DNA of 64,000 bases from Verrucomicrobiota bacterium (GTDB lineage Bacteria; Verrucomicrobiota; Verrucomicrobiae; Limisphaerales; UBA11358): assembly GCA_014860005.1 (NCBI GenBank), contig JACZKP010000076.1:310001-374000 (forward strand), written 5' to 3'. The notes under the pieces are model-generated. The model was not told the origin of the DNA. It ran no database searches and saw only the letters and a list, made by a program, of their open reading frames with translations. This document shows, piece by piece, positions 8,758-17,234 of the stretch. Position 1 is the stretch's first letter, and each line of letters begins with the position of its first letter. The position numbers and the translations under genes are program-made.

Positions 8758-8837
8758 AACCCTCAGGCCGCGCGGCCATCTCCTTTCCACAATGCACCCT
8801 CGCCGGGGTTGTCCCCGTGCAAAGACTGAATCAACCG
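8704..8837 (+). repeat. hairpin-rich dispersed repeat, copy 1
   Basis: About 134 bp shared with 14411-14543. It includes CATATAATTTCTAAAACCC, then CAGGCCGCGCGGCCAT (palindromic core GGCCGCGCGGCC), then CACAATGCACCCTCGCCGGG and a small hairpin GGGG-TTGT-CCCC. The left part overlaps the end of the preceding gene. Confidence 0.75.
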
Positions 8838-8872
8838 TCGCCGCACTGAAATCGCAGCAGGACGGACCCAAC

Positions 8873-8971
8873 ATGAAGCGGCTGCCAACGAATGTGAAGC
8901 CAGCTTGGGCAGAGCTCGAGAAGAACGGCTGGACGTTCAAAACGGACGAAAAATCGGAGCAGCTCGCTTAG
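8873..8971 (+). CDS. 32-codon small open frame (doubtful)
   Basis: A short frame starting at ATG 8873 encodes a lysine-rich peptide containing WAELEKNGWTFKTDEKSEQ, which looks more like protein than random translation. It is too short to assign and ends 11 bp before the convergent XRE gene. It could be a fragment of a longer gene broken by the adjacent repeat. Confidence 0.28.
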   Translation: MKRLPTNVKPAWAELEKNGWTFKTDEKSEQLA

Positions 8972-8982
8972 GCAGCGTGACC

Positions 8983-9222
8983 TTAATCCCGGTCAAGCTT
9001 CTCAATACGCAACAACCGCTGAAGCGAAACTTGATAAGCCTTGGCCAATCGAAAAATCTCTTTGCGACCAGGCATATCGCCGGTTCTCTCCCAAGTTGTG
9101 AGCGTCGTCCGGGGAATTCCGGTCAATTTAGCCGCTTCCTCTTGGGTGAGCTTTGCTTCTCTTCTGAGGTAATGCAGCCACGCCCCATACGCGTTACGCC
9201 GTGCTTTTGGTCTTCGACCCAT
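8983..9222 (-). CDS. XRE-family helix-turn-helix regulator
   Basis: A 79-residue single-domain DNA-binding protein. The helix-turn-helix occupies residues 15-70 (KLTQEEAAKLTGIPRTTLTTWE) and fits HTH_3/Cro-CI repressors. It is encoded opposite to its neighbours: ATG 9222 on the minus strand, 240 bp from the start of the secreted protein gene on the plus strand. It could control that divergent operon or itself. No extra effector domain is present. Confidence 0.85.
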   Translation of the reverse strand: MGRRPKARRNAYGAWLHYLRREAKLTQEEAAKLTGIPRTTLTTWERTGDMPGRKEIFRLAKAYQVSLQRLLRIEKLDRD

Positions 9223-9461
9223 GCACGGTTGAGACTAATTTGGAAATCCGGCAGAACGCGCTCTTTGTCGAGATTTCGACAAACCCAAATTTGTGCTTGC
9301 TACTTACGCGGCGCTTGCACAAATAATGTATGTCGGAAGTGGGAAAAGCGACGCTTATCGAACAGATGAGGCGATGCGACCTCGGCGGCTCTGAGGTCAT
9401 CCCCACTAGTTTCTTCAGTAACTTCTTCGCAAACTTTCGGACTGAAATCAGAACACACTTT

Positions 9462-11519
9462 ATGAAAATCGCCACTCGCGGTACACTCGCAAGCGCCCTT
9501 GCGCTATTGGTCACTGCAAACGCAGCGTTCGGGGTCGTGGATCAAACCATTCAAGTTCAAGGCACGAATCTTGTGTTATCCTGGCCGAGCAGCAAAGGCT
9601 ACGAACAATACATGGTTCAGGGACGCCCATCACTGGACCCAGGCACGCCGTTTGTCGTGCTGACCAATGCTTACCCTGCCAACAGCACAAACCGCACGAC
9701 ATACGTAATACCGTGCTGCATGCTCACCGATCTTGGGTGGCCCTCTGGTGGAGGCTGGAGCGGTGGTGGTGGTGGAGGCGGAGAAATACCTCCATTCCCC
9801 GGCGGTGGATCACTGATGAGCATGGAGACCGAGGCTGCCATCAACCCACTGCTCGGTCTTTGGGCAATACCGGCAGACGGCTCTGGTTCTCCGGTCCCTT
9901 TGGCAATTTACCCTCCTGGTTTTGATACAAACGACCTCCTCATTTTCGAGCCACCGCCAGAACTCTTGGCCGAAACGATGGCATTCTCGGAGAGTGCGTC
10001 CATAGACGGAGGAGGCATTGAGCCTCTTGGACTAACAAGCGGGGGCTGTGATTGTCCCGATATGGGCTTCTTCCGCGTGTACCACGTTCCTAACTTTCCG
10101 CCTGCTGTCGCGACTTACACCTTTGACGGCCCGATATTCATTCCTGTCGATTTCGCCGATTACATCAGCCTCGATATGGTCGACAACGTGGAAATCCTGT
10201 TGGATGGCCAGCCGAGCACCTTTGGTGAATACACGAGCTATCAGCAGGGTACAAACCTGATTTGGGGCGTGGGGCTCTGGGCTGATCGCTTATCCAACGG
10301 TTTACACACTATCCAACTTGTCACCACAATTCGCACCACCGAAGACACCAGCGAAGGGGCTCCGCCGCTGCTAGTGCTTTCTAATCTCGTCAATACCATT
10401 CACGTCACCAACCTCGTGACGTTCCCTGAATGGCAAGACCTCGTGAATGACACCAACTACACGTTCAAGGCCAAGCTGCAAGGCCCGGGCTACTGGTGGA
10501 TTGACATTTGGGATGCCTGGGGAGGATACATCGCTGGTGGAGAAGGCTACTCCGCCGACGGAAACGTCTCGTGGACTTGGGATCTCTATGATGAATGGGG
10601 CAACCTGCGTGATTCCCTCGAAGGCGATCCGTTCTACGACTCCTATATCACTTTCGAACTTGACCCGGCACCGGGTCAAGTCACTGCCGCCGCTCAAACT
10701 ACCCGCCCTACACCGGTTGCAGCGCCACCTTATCCTAGTGTCGGCCGCTGGATTATCTGTTATCTCGACACCTTCTATGAGCCGGGCACGCGGCGCGACA
10801 TCATGACCACAGGAATCAATGGAATCGCCGGAGGACCTGCCTTCCGGGGCATTCCTGTCAACGTAATCCCCCTTAAGTACGGTACCAATGATTACACGCA
10901 AGCCCAACGCAACGATAGTTGGGTTGATTTGAAAGCGAGCATGTTCTCGCCTGACGCGCGCAACCTCTACTATTACGGCCACGGCTGGGCTAACGGCTTC
11001 GGTGGCGATCTCCACACGTACAGCAACAACGTCGTGACCGGCGGCACCACCTTGCGCGGATCGAAAGCATTTCTGTCGTCCCAGACCGTGCGCGACCAAA
11101 TCACGTTCAACAAATACGGAGGTGCTCGTCCCTACCGATTCGTATGGCTCGACGGCTGCTCGACGGCAAACGGAGACTGGGCAAATGCATTTGGCGTCAG
11201 CAAGACAACCAATTCCCTCGCGTGGTACCAAAGCACCACCAGCAACCCGAGCCGCAACAGACCCAGTGCGTTCGTAGGGTGGAATCAAACGGTCGGCGGC
11301 CCGGGCTGGGGAACGCTTCAAGCTTTCTTCAACTGCCGAACTGAATGGATGACCCAGTGGTATTATTATTGGAATACGAGGACACTCGTGGATGCCCTTG
11401 AAAATGGGCGACAGAATTCCAACTGGATCGACTCCGGCAAGTTCTGGGGGGCTCTGCGGGTCTACGGATTCAACGAGCTTCGGATGAACCAGTACAACCA
11501 GCGAGCAGACTGGCCATAA
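9462..11519 (+). CDS. secreted clan-CD (caspase/gingipain-like) protease-like protein
   Basis: A 685-residue exported protein. Residues 1-24 form a signal peptide (MKIATRG then hydrophobic, ending NAAFG). ATG 9462 is chosen because it gives this signal directly. A polyglycine/tryptophan linker lies near residues 88-110. The middle is beta-rich. The C-terminal region has YYYGHGW with His507, and WLDGCSTA with Cys566, about 60 residues apart. That His/Cys arrangement is the signature of clan CD cysteine peptidases such as caspases, gingipains and CHAT proteins. Activity is inferred only. The stop overlaps the ATG of the next gene (TAATG), so the two are probably functional partners. Several verrucomicrobial lineages carry expanded sets of such secreted proteins, as I recall. 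Confidence 0.62.
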   Translation: MKIATRGTLASALALLVTANAAFGVVDQTIQVQGTNLVLSWPSSKGYEQYMVQGRPSLDPGTPFVVLTNAYPANSTNRTTYVIPCCMLTDLGWPSGGGWSGGGGGGGEIPPFPGGGSLMSMETEAAINPLLGLWAIPADGSGSPVPLAIYPPGFDTNDLLIFEPPPELLAETMAFSESASIDGGGIEPLGLTSGGCDCPDMGFFRVYHVPNFPPAVATYTFDGPIFIPVDFADYISLDMVDNVEILLDGQPSTFGEYTSYQQGTNLIWGVGLWADRLSNGLHTIQLVTTIRTTEDTSEGAPPLLVLSNLVNTIHVTNLVTFPEWQDLVNDTNYTFKAKLQGPGYWWIDIWDAWGGYIAGGEGYSADGNVSWTWDLYDEWGNLRDSLEGDPFYDSYITFELDPAPGQVTAAAQTTRPTPVAAPPYPSVGRWIICYLDTFYEPGTRRDIMTTGINGIAGGPAFRGIPVNVIPLKYGTNDYTQAQRNDSWVDLKASMFSPDARNLYYYGHGWANGFGGDLHTYSNNVVTGGTTLRGSKAFLSSQTVRDQITFNKYGGARPYRFVWLDGCSTANGDWANAFGVSKTTNSLAWYQSTTSNPSRNRPSAFVGWNQTVGGPGWGTLQAFFNCRTEWMTQWYYYWNTRTLVDALENGRQNSNWIDSGKFWGALRVYGFNELRMNQYNQRADWP

Positions 11520-12838
11520 TGATTCTGGAACTAGGACAAACGCTATCAGCATCGTCGGAATTCATCCGCGTCACTGCGGAGTATAGTAACGCCGTGCTTG
11601 TAGCAGTCATGCCTTACGTGAGCGACGTGGCACAGCGGCTTGAAATCCCTGTGCCGCGGCCGCTCGTGGCCGAGCACGTGATTCACTGTAGCATTCTGCC
11701 GAAGCGGGCCGTGGCGGTGGAGGTCGGAGTCGCTGGCACCAACGGAAATTGGTTCTTCGATTTCTCGAAAGGCTACGTGAACATTGTGCAAGGCCCGCAC
11801 GATTATTTCTCCGAACAGGAGCCTGAAATGGTTCCCAGCTACTTCGGGCAGCTCAAAATGAGCAGAGCCGAAGCGGTCAACAAAGCTAGGGAAACCATTC
11901 GAAAACTCGGAATTAGGCCCGAGACTGTCTTCGCCGATCAGGAAGCAAAAGTAACAGGACCCGAAAAGGTCGGAACCAACACGATTCCGCACTTCAAAGT
12001 TGAGTGGCCCGACCCACGCTCAGGGTTTCCAGCAACAGCTATCCATATCGACGGGGAGAGCAAGCGTGTTACGCGGGTGAAGATTCAAAACGTGGCCTTG
12101 GCTAAACCTGACCCAAAGGTGAACGTAACACCACCGAGTGCACCAGGAGCAGTACCGTGGCCTCCGACCAACCCGGAATACGCCATACGGCTCGCTCCAA
12201 TCGCACTCAAAGCAATCGATGCCTACGCAAGTAAACTGGACTTGAAGGTCCCCTCGCCGCTGACAACAAACCACATTGCTAAATTCTCCTTGGCTGACAA
12301 TGGCGGCTGGCCTCATGCGGAAATCGAACTCACAAACGGCTGGCGATTTATCTATCGGAATTCCGGCGTTTGCGGCTACTACGCGCCGAGCACCTTCTTT
12401 AACAGTGACTCCCGACCGATCACCATTAAAGCATTCGCTGGAAAGCCGAAGCTTTCCCAAACTGACACGATCAAGCTCGTCAAAGTGGCGGTCGCAAAGC
12501 TCAATTATCCGACAAATCTGCTCACGCTCGACTTCAGTCCCCAAGTGATCAAACCGGCGGTGACCAACATCCCACGTATCATGTTGATGTGGCACAAAGA
12601 AAACTCCGACCGGACCGACCTCGTATTTAAACTCGAAGCTGAAATTGACTTGGGAGCCGCGGAGATTACTTCTCTCTACTTCGACAACGTGGCCTTGTGG
12701 AACAAACCGCCGCCAATTGATGTCCCCCTCACGCTGCCGCAAACCAGTAAATCCCAGCTTCACGAAACACAAACGCCCGGATCGGCCTCAGACAACCCAC
12801 TCCCTCGCCCACGCAGAACATATCGAACTCTGCAATGA
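11519..12838 (+). CDS. hypothetical protein with internal duplication, partner of the caspase-like protein
   Basis: A 439-residue protein, start coupled to the previous stop (TAATG at 11517-11521). It appears to contain two related halves. Around residues 32-58 it reads YVSDVAQRLEIPVPRPLVAEHV, and around residues 230-252 AIDAYASKLDLKVPSPLTTNHI, each followed by a strand-rich segment with Trp/Phe residues (NWFFDF and GWRFIY). There is no clear signal peptide and no catalytic motif. It may bind or restrain the caspase-like protein, but this rests on context alone. The C-terminal 30 residues are low complexity. Confidence 0.52.
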   Translation: MILELGQTLSASSEFIRVTAEYSNAVLVAVMPYVSDVAQRLEIPVPRPLVAEHVIHCSILPKRAVAVEVGVAGTNGNWFFDFSKGYVNIVQGPHDYFSEQEPEMVPSYFGQLKMSRAEAVNKARETIRKLGIRPETVFADQEAKVTGPEKVGTNTIPHFKVEWPDPRSGFPATAIHIDGESKRVTRVKIQNVALAKPDPKVNVTPPSAPGAVPWPPTNPEYAIRLAPIALKAIDAYASKLDLKVPSPLTTNHIAKFSLADNGGWPHAEIELTNGWRFIYRNSGVCGYYAPSTFFNSDSRPITIKAFAGKPKLSQTDTIKLVKVAVAKLNYPTNLLTLDFSPQVIKPAVTNIPRIMLMWHKENSDRTDLVFKLEAEIDLGAAEITSLYFDNVALWNKPPPIDVPLTLPQTSKSQLHETQTPGSASDNPLPRPRRTYRTLQ

Positions 12839-12847
12839 CTACGAGGT

Positions 12848-13216
12848 ATGCAGCAGATAGCCGAGGAAGAGTGGGAGGAGATTAAGCGGTCGATTTTCGA
12901 AAAGGTTCGTCGGCGCCTGGCGGAAGATGAGGAGTATATCCGTTTGATCGAACAAGGAAACACGGAGCGGTTTAACCGGGTGCTGGCCCAGTGGCTTGAG
13001 TTGGAACGAGCGATACAGGAGAGGGACCACCGCAACTGCGCAACCGACCAATGCACGCCTTGGCAATGCCCTGACAAAAGAGTGAGGGAGGCGTGGGAGA
13101 AACTGACCGACCCGCGGAACGTTCTGCCGCTGGAAAACCTGTACTACCAGCTCCCGGATGGTCCCCAGCTTGAGCTTGCCCGGGAAGCGCTTAAAGTGTG
13201 CAGAGGTCGAAAATGA
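12848..13216 (+). CDS. small helical hypothetical protein
   Basis: A 122-residue acidic and helical protein (ATG 12848, nine bases after the previous stop). It begins with a charged amphipathic stretch (EEEWEEIKRSIFEKVRRRL). The middle has two cysteines in CATDQCTPWQC. Nothing suggests a known family. Its stop overlaps the next start (ATGA at 13213-13216), placing it firmly in the operon that starts with the caspase-like gene. Confidence 0.5.
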   Translation: MQQIAEEEWEEIKRSIFEKVRRRLAEDEEYIRLIEQGNTERFNRVLAQWLELERAIQERDHRNCATDQCTPWQCPDKRVREAWEKLTDPRNVLPLENLYYQLPDGPQLELAREALKVCRGRK

Positions 13217-13938
13217 CACGACGCTCAAGACTTGTACTTCTGGTGTCCTGCTTGATTGCAGTGGTGGCCACCGTGTACTGTTTGGTGATTCCCCGAGAAC
13301 CTGCGTATGCCGGCCGATCACTCAGTTCCTGGCTGCGAGGTTTTGAGGGCGACAAATGGGAAGCACGCACACAAGCTGCCGATGCAGTTCGACACATCGG
13401 CACGAATGGGCTGCCTGCTCTTGTCGCCATGCTTCGTAACCCGGGTCCAAAAAATGAGCCAGCTTGGAAACGATGGCTACGGAACTTGGCAAGCAAGCAG
13501 AGCCTGATCAAGGTCAACATTCCCAGATCTGTAAACCCTCGAACTCAAGCTTTGGCAGCATTGGATGCGTTGGGTCCAATCGGGCAAGACGCAGTGTCAG
13601 ATGTTGAAAAACTGTTGAACGAATCCCCGCCAGATCCTCGTGCCCCGCTTGTGCTTGCTCGACTTGGGACGAGTGGCATCCCGGCATTAACACGAGCACT
13701 CAATCACAGCGAACGAGCTATTCGTTACTCCGCCCAGGCATGTCTCGATGCGTTAGAATCACATTCGTCGCTCGTCTTTCCGGAAAACTCGGAGGAGGGT
13801 GATTTCATGCGACGAAACTGCGAACTCAATGTGGCTGTCCTCAGAGCAGCACTCCTCGAATACAAACGTGACCACCCAGAAGAGCTAGCTCCAGTTCCAG
13901 CCCCCGAGGAAGGTCAGATTCCTATGGACTCCGAGTGA
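13213..13938 (+). CDS. HEAT-repeat membrane-anchored or exported protein
   Basis: A 241-residue protein starting at ATG 13213 in an ATGA overlap. Residues 6-24 form a hydrophobic anchor or signal (LVLLVSCLIAVVATVYCLV). The body contains HEAT-type helical repeats, recognisable as RTQAADAVRHIGTNGLPALV, TQALAALDALGPIGQDAV and APLVLARLGTSGIPALTRAL. HEAT repeats are protein-binding scaffolds. Sec-exported HEAT proteins are frequent in Verrucomicrobiota and Planctomycetota. The stop overlaps the next GTG start. Confidence 0.65.
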   Translation: MTRRSRLVLLVSCLIAVVATVYCLVIPREPAYAGRSLSSWLRGFEGDKWEARTQAADAVRHIGTNGLPALVAMLRNPGPKNEPAWKRWLRNLASKQSLIKVNIPRSVNPRTQALAALDALGPIGQDAVSDVEKLLNESPPDPRAPLVLARLGTSGIPALTRALNHSERAIRYSAQACLDALESHSSLVFPENSEEGDFMRRNCELNVAVLRAALLEYKRDHPEELAPVPAPEEGQIPMDSE

Positions 13939-14297
13939 GACTGATTGTCAAATTCCTGGTCGGCACTGCTGTTACAGCTTCGCTCGTGTGGCTAATCGGA
14001 TATTGCCGTGCCTTGTCGCCTCTCGCATGGGATCACATGCGCGAGGGGGAGTTTGATTTCCTGACGTTTCCTGGGATTCGCTGCTACCGCATGGCCGACC
14101 CGCAAACCGGAACTTTAGGGTTGAGGCAGATCGATTTCTTTTCGGTAGCTGACGGTCCCACCGGTGAAATGTATACCCTGTCGTGGTTTCCGTGCTGGCC
14201 TATATCGTTTGCAGCCTGTTGCGTTTTCTTCGGCGGCCTGACCTGCCTTGCAATTCAAACTGTCACCAACAGCGCATCCAGACATTCCACCCAGTAG
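13935..14297 (+). CDS. small membrane protein
   Basis: A 120-residue protein starting with GTG 13935 (GTGA overlap with the previous stop). Two hydrophobic helices are visible, residues 4-24 and about 85-108, separated by a soluble loop containing FDFLTFPGIRCYRM. No family is recognised. It is the last gene of the coupled series 9462-14297 and is followed by a repeat-bearing gap. Confidence 0.48.
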   Translation: MRLIVKFLVGTAVTASLVWLIGYCRALSPLAWDHMREGEFDFLTFPGIRCYRMADPQTGTLGLRQIDFFSVADGPTGEMYTLSWFPCWPISFAACCVFFGGLTCLAIQTVTNSASRHSTQ

Positions 14298-14661
14298 CGC
14301 CGCTCCTGTCGAGTGTCCTCGCCGAGCTGCATATTTCAACCGAATCCTGCCCGGCACTGGATGTCACTCAGAATTTATAGTGCATTTCTCAACCAACCGG
14401 GCTGAAACTCGGCGGCGAGATCCATCCGTATCCCTGCGTGAAGGCGCGTCCATATAATTTCTAAAACCCTCAGGCCGGGCGGCCATCTCTGCTCCACAAT
14501 GCACCCTCGCCGGGCTTGCGCCCGTGCAAAGCCCGAATCAACCGCGATGCGGCTGAATCTGCCGCCAAGCTTCCTTGGACCGGATCTGATGTTTTCCTCC
14601 GATGGATGGTGGTTCTCCCGACCTGAAGTCCTCTCCTTACCTATACTGGTGGAGAGACTCG
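14298..14661. other. gene-free stretch
   Basis: No credible gene. It carries copy 2 of the hairpin-rich repeat and leads directly to the prepilin-Ig gene. A purine-rich segment GGTGGAGAGACTCG just before ATG 14662 probably serves as its ribosome binding site. Confidence 0.5.
14411..14543 (+). repeat. hairpin-rich dispersed repeat, copy 2
   Basis: Matches copy 1 over its whole length, including CATATAATTTCTAAAACCC and CAGGCCGGGCGGCCAT. The terminal hairpin is GGGC-TTGC-GCCC instead of GGGG-TTGT-CCCC, so stem bases change together. Confidence 0.75.
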
Positions 14662-16608
14662 ATGAAGATCTGGCGCTGCAACCATACGCACGCATTTACT
14701 CTGGTTGAGGCGGTCGTCTGCGCGGCGGCCGTCTTGATCCTCTCCGGCATTGTGGTGCATCGCGTCCGAGACGCCCGGTCCAACGCGCAGGCTGCCAGAT
14801 ACAAGGCCAACGTCAACCAGCTCCAGTTGGCTTATGAGAGGACCAAATTCGCTTACCGGGAAATGCTCACCAATGAAAATATCGGCCTCTTTGCGGCCAA
14901 TGCTGCCAACGCCGGGCTCATCTCTGCGACACTCTCCGCAGAGGATCTGGCGCACATTGGGTTAGCTCCCGGCACCAGCATCTCTGGGCAAACGGCACTG
15001 TTTATCCTGCGGACGAACGACGCCCACATCGAAGGCGACGGTCCGGTCGTCTCTTTCGTTCAACCCACAACCGGCCGGAGTTTCATCTACGGCAAACCAA
15101 TCGCAATTTCGGCAGAAGCTCAATCGCCCGGCACAATCGTCCAAGTCGCTTTCTCCGATAACGACGTTCCTTTGAGCACCGTGTACACCGTCCCTTACAG
15201 CATTACCGTGAGCGCGGACATCGGCACACATCGCTTCACGGCCGCTGCGACGGACGCCAGTGGGAAGTCCGCAACTGCATCCGTGGAGGTCACGGTGTTC
15301 CCCAATCACGCACCATCCATCCTTTGGAATGAAACATCCGCTGGCACATACGAAGTCGGCACAATTCTGACTCTGTCAGTGATCGCGATTGACGAGGATC
15401 CAGGCGACCGCGTGACACGGGTCGAGTTTTACTCTGGAACTGATCTGTTGACTTCGCTCAGCCAGGGTCCCTTTGCCACCCAGTGGAGTGGGCCGGCAGG
15501 CACGCATCAAGTGACCGCCAGGGCTTATGACGACAACGGCGGATCGGCTCTGACAGCACCTTTGCAGATTCAATTTATCGACAACATTCCGCCTACAATG
15601 TCCATATCGCCGACCAGCGTCGCTTTTGATTCGTATCCCGATACCGTTGATTTCAATGTGGTGGCGGATGATGCAGACGGCAGCATCGCCTGGGTTCGAT
15701 TCTATTTGGACGATGTGCTTGTCCTTACGGATGCACAAGCTCCCTATACGTGGACGTGGCAGACGACCCCTGGAAGCCACGTAATCCGAGCCGTCGCCCA
15801 GGACAGCGGCGGAAAGACCGTTTCTCGGACCTGCGATGCACAAATCGCCAGCAATCAAAAGCCGGCTGTAAGCATAACAAGCCCCGTTTCCACGGGCATT
15901 TTCTGGGCAGGCGATGTTCTGACGCTGACCGCAAGCGCAAGCGATGCGGACGGCACCATCAGTTCTGTGAAGTTCTACGCGAATGGCAACCTCATCGCCG
16001 CAGACGCCACCAGCCCTTATACGACCACCTGGGCGCCAACGGCCGGCAACTATTCATTGACTGCAACAGCAACGGACAACCAGAACGCGACCCGCACGTC
16101 CTCCACCGTGAACGTCCAGATTAAAGCGCCGGAAACGCTCGTCTGGAACATCCCTCAATCCGGGGCGTCCGTCAGCGGCGGAAACTTCAACGGGAGCTAC
16201 AAAGGCGCTTCCAGCACTCAAACCATTTCCCAGAACGGACGGGTTGAAATCGATATCGGATCCACCGCGTATTGGGCGATGGGCCTTTCGACCAGCAGCG
16301 ATCCCTCCACCGGCTATAGCAGTTGGGCTGCGGGCATAAATGTTTCCGGGAACGGATTTGGCGGTGTGCAACGCTGCGACATCAAAGTGCCCGGCTGGAG
16401 CCAGACCTATACGCTTTTTCTGGGAGGCAGTGACACGCTCGTCCTCGAGGTTGTAAACAATCAAGTGCGTCTGTTTTCACGAATGATTGACGGAAGCGTC
16501 CGCGCCTCGACAGCTTGGGGTCCGATTTCTGGAACTTTGTATCTGCATCTTTACAACAACAACTTGAGCTCAATCTACGGAGTTACCGGGGGTGTAATTT
16601 GGAGGTAA
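14662..16608 (+). CDS. prepilin-like N-terminus fused to bacterial Ig repeats and a lectin-like C-terminus
   Basis: A 648-residue protein. Residues 1-11 form a short basic leader ending in Ala, and the mature part begins FTLVE at residue 12 with Glu at mature position 5, followed by a hydrophobic helix. This is the class III signal cut and methylated by PilD-type peptidases, with Ala in place of the usual Gly at -1. From about residue 125 to 490 there are four Ig-like repeats of the Big_7 kind (for example SVKFYANGNLIAADATSPY). The last 150 residues form a beta-rich domain with no family I know. Pseudopilins are usually 120-250 residues, so this is a large surface-exposed fusion. The start at ATG 14662 is set by the leader. 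Confidence 0.72.
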   Translation: MKIWRCNHTHAFTLVEAVVCAAAVLILSGIVVHRVRDARSNAQAARYKANVNQLQLAYERTKFAYREMLTNENIGLFAANAANAGLISATLSAEDLAHIGLAPGTSISGQTALFILRTNDAHIEGDGPVVSFVQPTTGRSFIYGKPIAISAEAQSPGTIVQVAFSDNDVPLSTVYTVPYSITVSADIGTHRFTAAATDASGKSATASVEVTVFPNHAPSILWNETSAGTYEVGTILTLSVIAIDEDPGDRVTRVEFYSGTDLLTSLSQGPFATQWSGPAGTHQVTARAYDDNGGSALTAPLQIQFIDNIPPTMSISPTSVAFDSYPDTVDFNVVADDADGSIAWVRFYLDDVLVLTDAQAPYTWTWQTTPGSHVIRAVAQDSGGKTVSRTCDAQIASNQKPAVSITSPVSTGIFWAGDVLTLTASASDADGTISSVKFYANGNLIAADATSPYTTTWAPTAGNYSLTATATDNQNATRTSSTVNVQIKAPETLVWNIPQSGASVSGGNFNGSYKGASSTQTISQNGRVEIDIGSTAYWAMGLSTSSDPSTGYSSWAAGINVSGNGFGGVQRCDIKVPGWSQTYTLFLGGSDTLVLEVVNNQVRLFSRMIDGSVRASTAWGPISGTLYLHLYNNNLSSIYGVTGGVIWR

Positions 16609-17034
16609 ACACGCGAAGCCGCATATCCGAAAGGTTGTCTTCGTTCCGCAGGCCAAAGGTCAGATTAACATTCTGTGCCGCAACGTGACGCATCCCGTGA
16701 GCCGCGAAGGAAGTCGCACGGCTTCCAGGTTTCTCATCGCACCAGATTCCTGTTCTGGATGCCAAAGGTTTACTAAAGCCTCCCGATCCTCCCGCAGACG
16801 ATTGCCAATTCAATCGAGAACCAGAATCCATCTGCGAGCAAGCCAGCCCTCAGGCCGGCGGGCCAAATCAGTCCCACGATGAACCTTCGCCGGGCTGACC
16901 CCGTGATCTCATCAACAAATGGCTCTGCGGATTAGGCACGGCGGCTTCGCCGCCCAGCGGATTCGCCGATTTGGCCGACGGACGGAAAGGCAGATCTTGC
17001 CTCGGCAAAGGAACGTAAGAGAATAGCCGCATCT
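16609..17034. other. gene-free stretch
   Basis: I see no credible complete gene. It contains copy 3 of the hairpin-rich repeat and short inverted repeats such as GGCGGCTTCGCCGCC near 16940. It ends just before two tiny broken-gene frames. Confidence 0.45.
16846..16910 (+). repeat. hairpin-rich dispersed repeat, copy 3 (short, diverged)
   Basis: Contains CCCTCAGGCCGGCGGGCCA and ACGATGAACCTTCGCCGGG followed by CTGACCCC, matching the right-hand two thirds of copies 1 and 2. The left arm is missing. Confidence 0.6.
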
Positions 17035-17145
17035 ATGAGCGACCACCACCGAATCCCTCGCGGGAGTGACCTGCGTGATTCCCTGAAGGAGGAGGGTGTG
17101 AAAGAAGAGATCGAGGCCCGCGCCCGACCGGACCAATACCCATGA
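17035..17145 (+). pseudogene. head of an antitoxin-like protein (36 codons)
   Basis: A short frame from ATG 17035. Its middle, RGSDLRDSLKEEGVKEEIEARA, resembles the N-terminus of HigA/XRE-type antitoxins as I remember them (GSxFDDFLKEEGIxEEV). The frame then runs into six unrelated codons and stops at 17145, so no DNA-binding domain is present. I read it as a truncated antitoxin gene, but a genuine micro-protein cannot be excluded. Its stop overlaps the next ATG by four bases. Confidence 0.35.
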
Positions 17146-17234
17146 AGCATCTTCCCGAATCCGCCGACATCCATCTCCTAGCCGCGCAAGGCTGGCTGGA
17201 GTTGGGCAATCATCTGGAGGCTGGCTCCAGGTGA
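17142..17234 (+). pseudogene. head of a TPR protein (30 codons)
   Basis: A short frame from ATG 17142 containing HLLAAQGWLELGNHLEA. To my knowledge this is the conserved opening of a family of TPR proteins common in Verrucomicrobiota, in which many more repeats follow. Here it stops after three further codons. It is most likely a truncated remnant. The stop overlaps the GTG of the phosphodiesterase gene, so it may now act only as a leader for translational coupling. Confidence 0.45.

Noticed and set aside
10371..11552. 393-codon minus-strand open frame
   Set aside because: It is antisense to the caspase-like gene, whose signal peptide, motifs and coupling are convincing. The antisense product has no domain.
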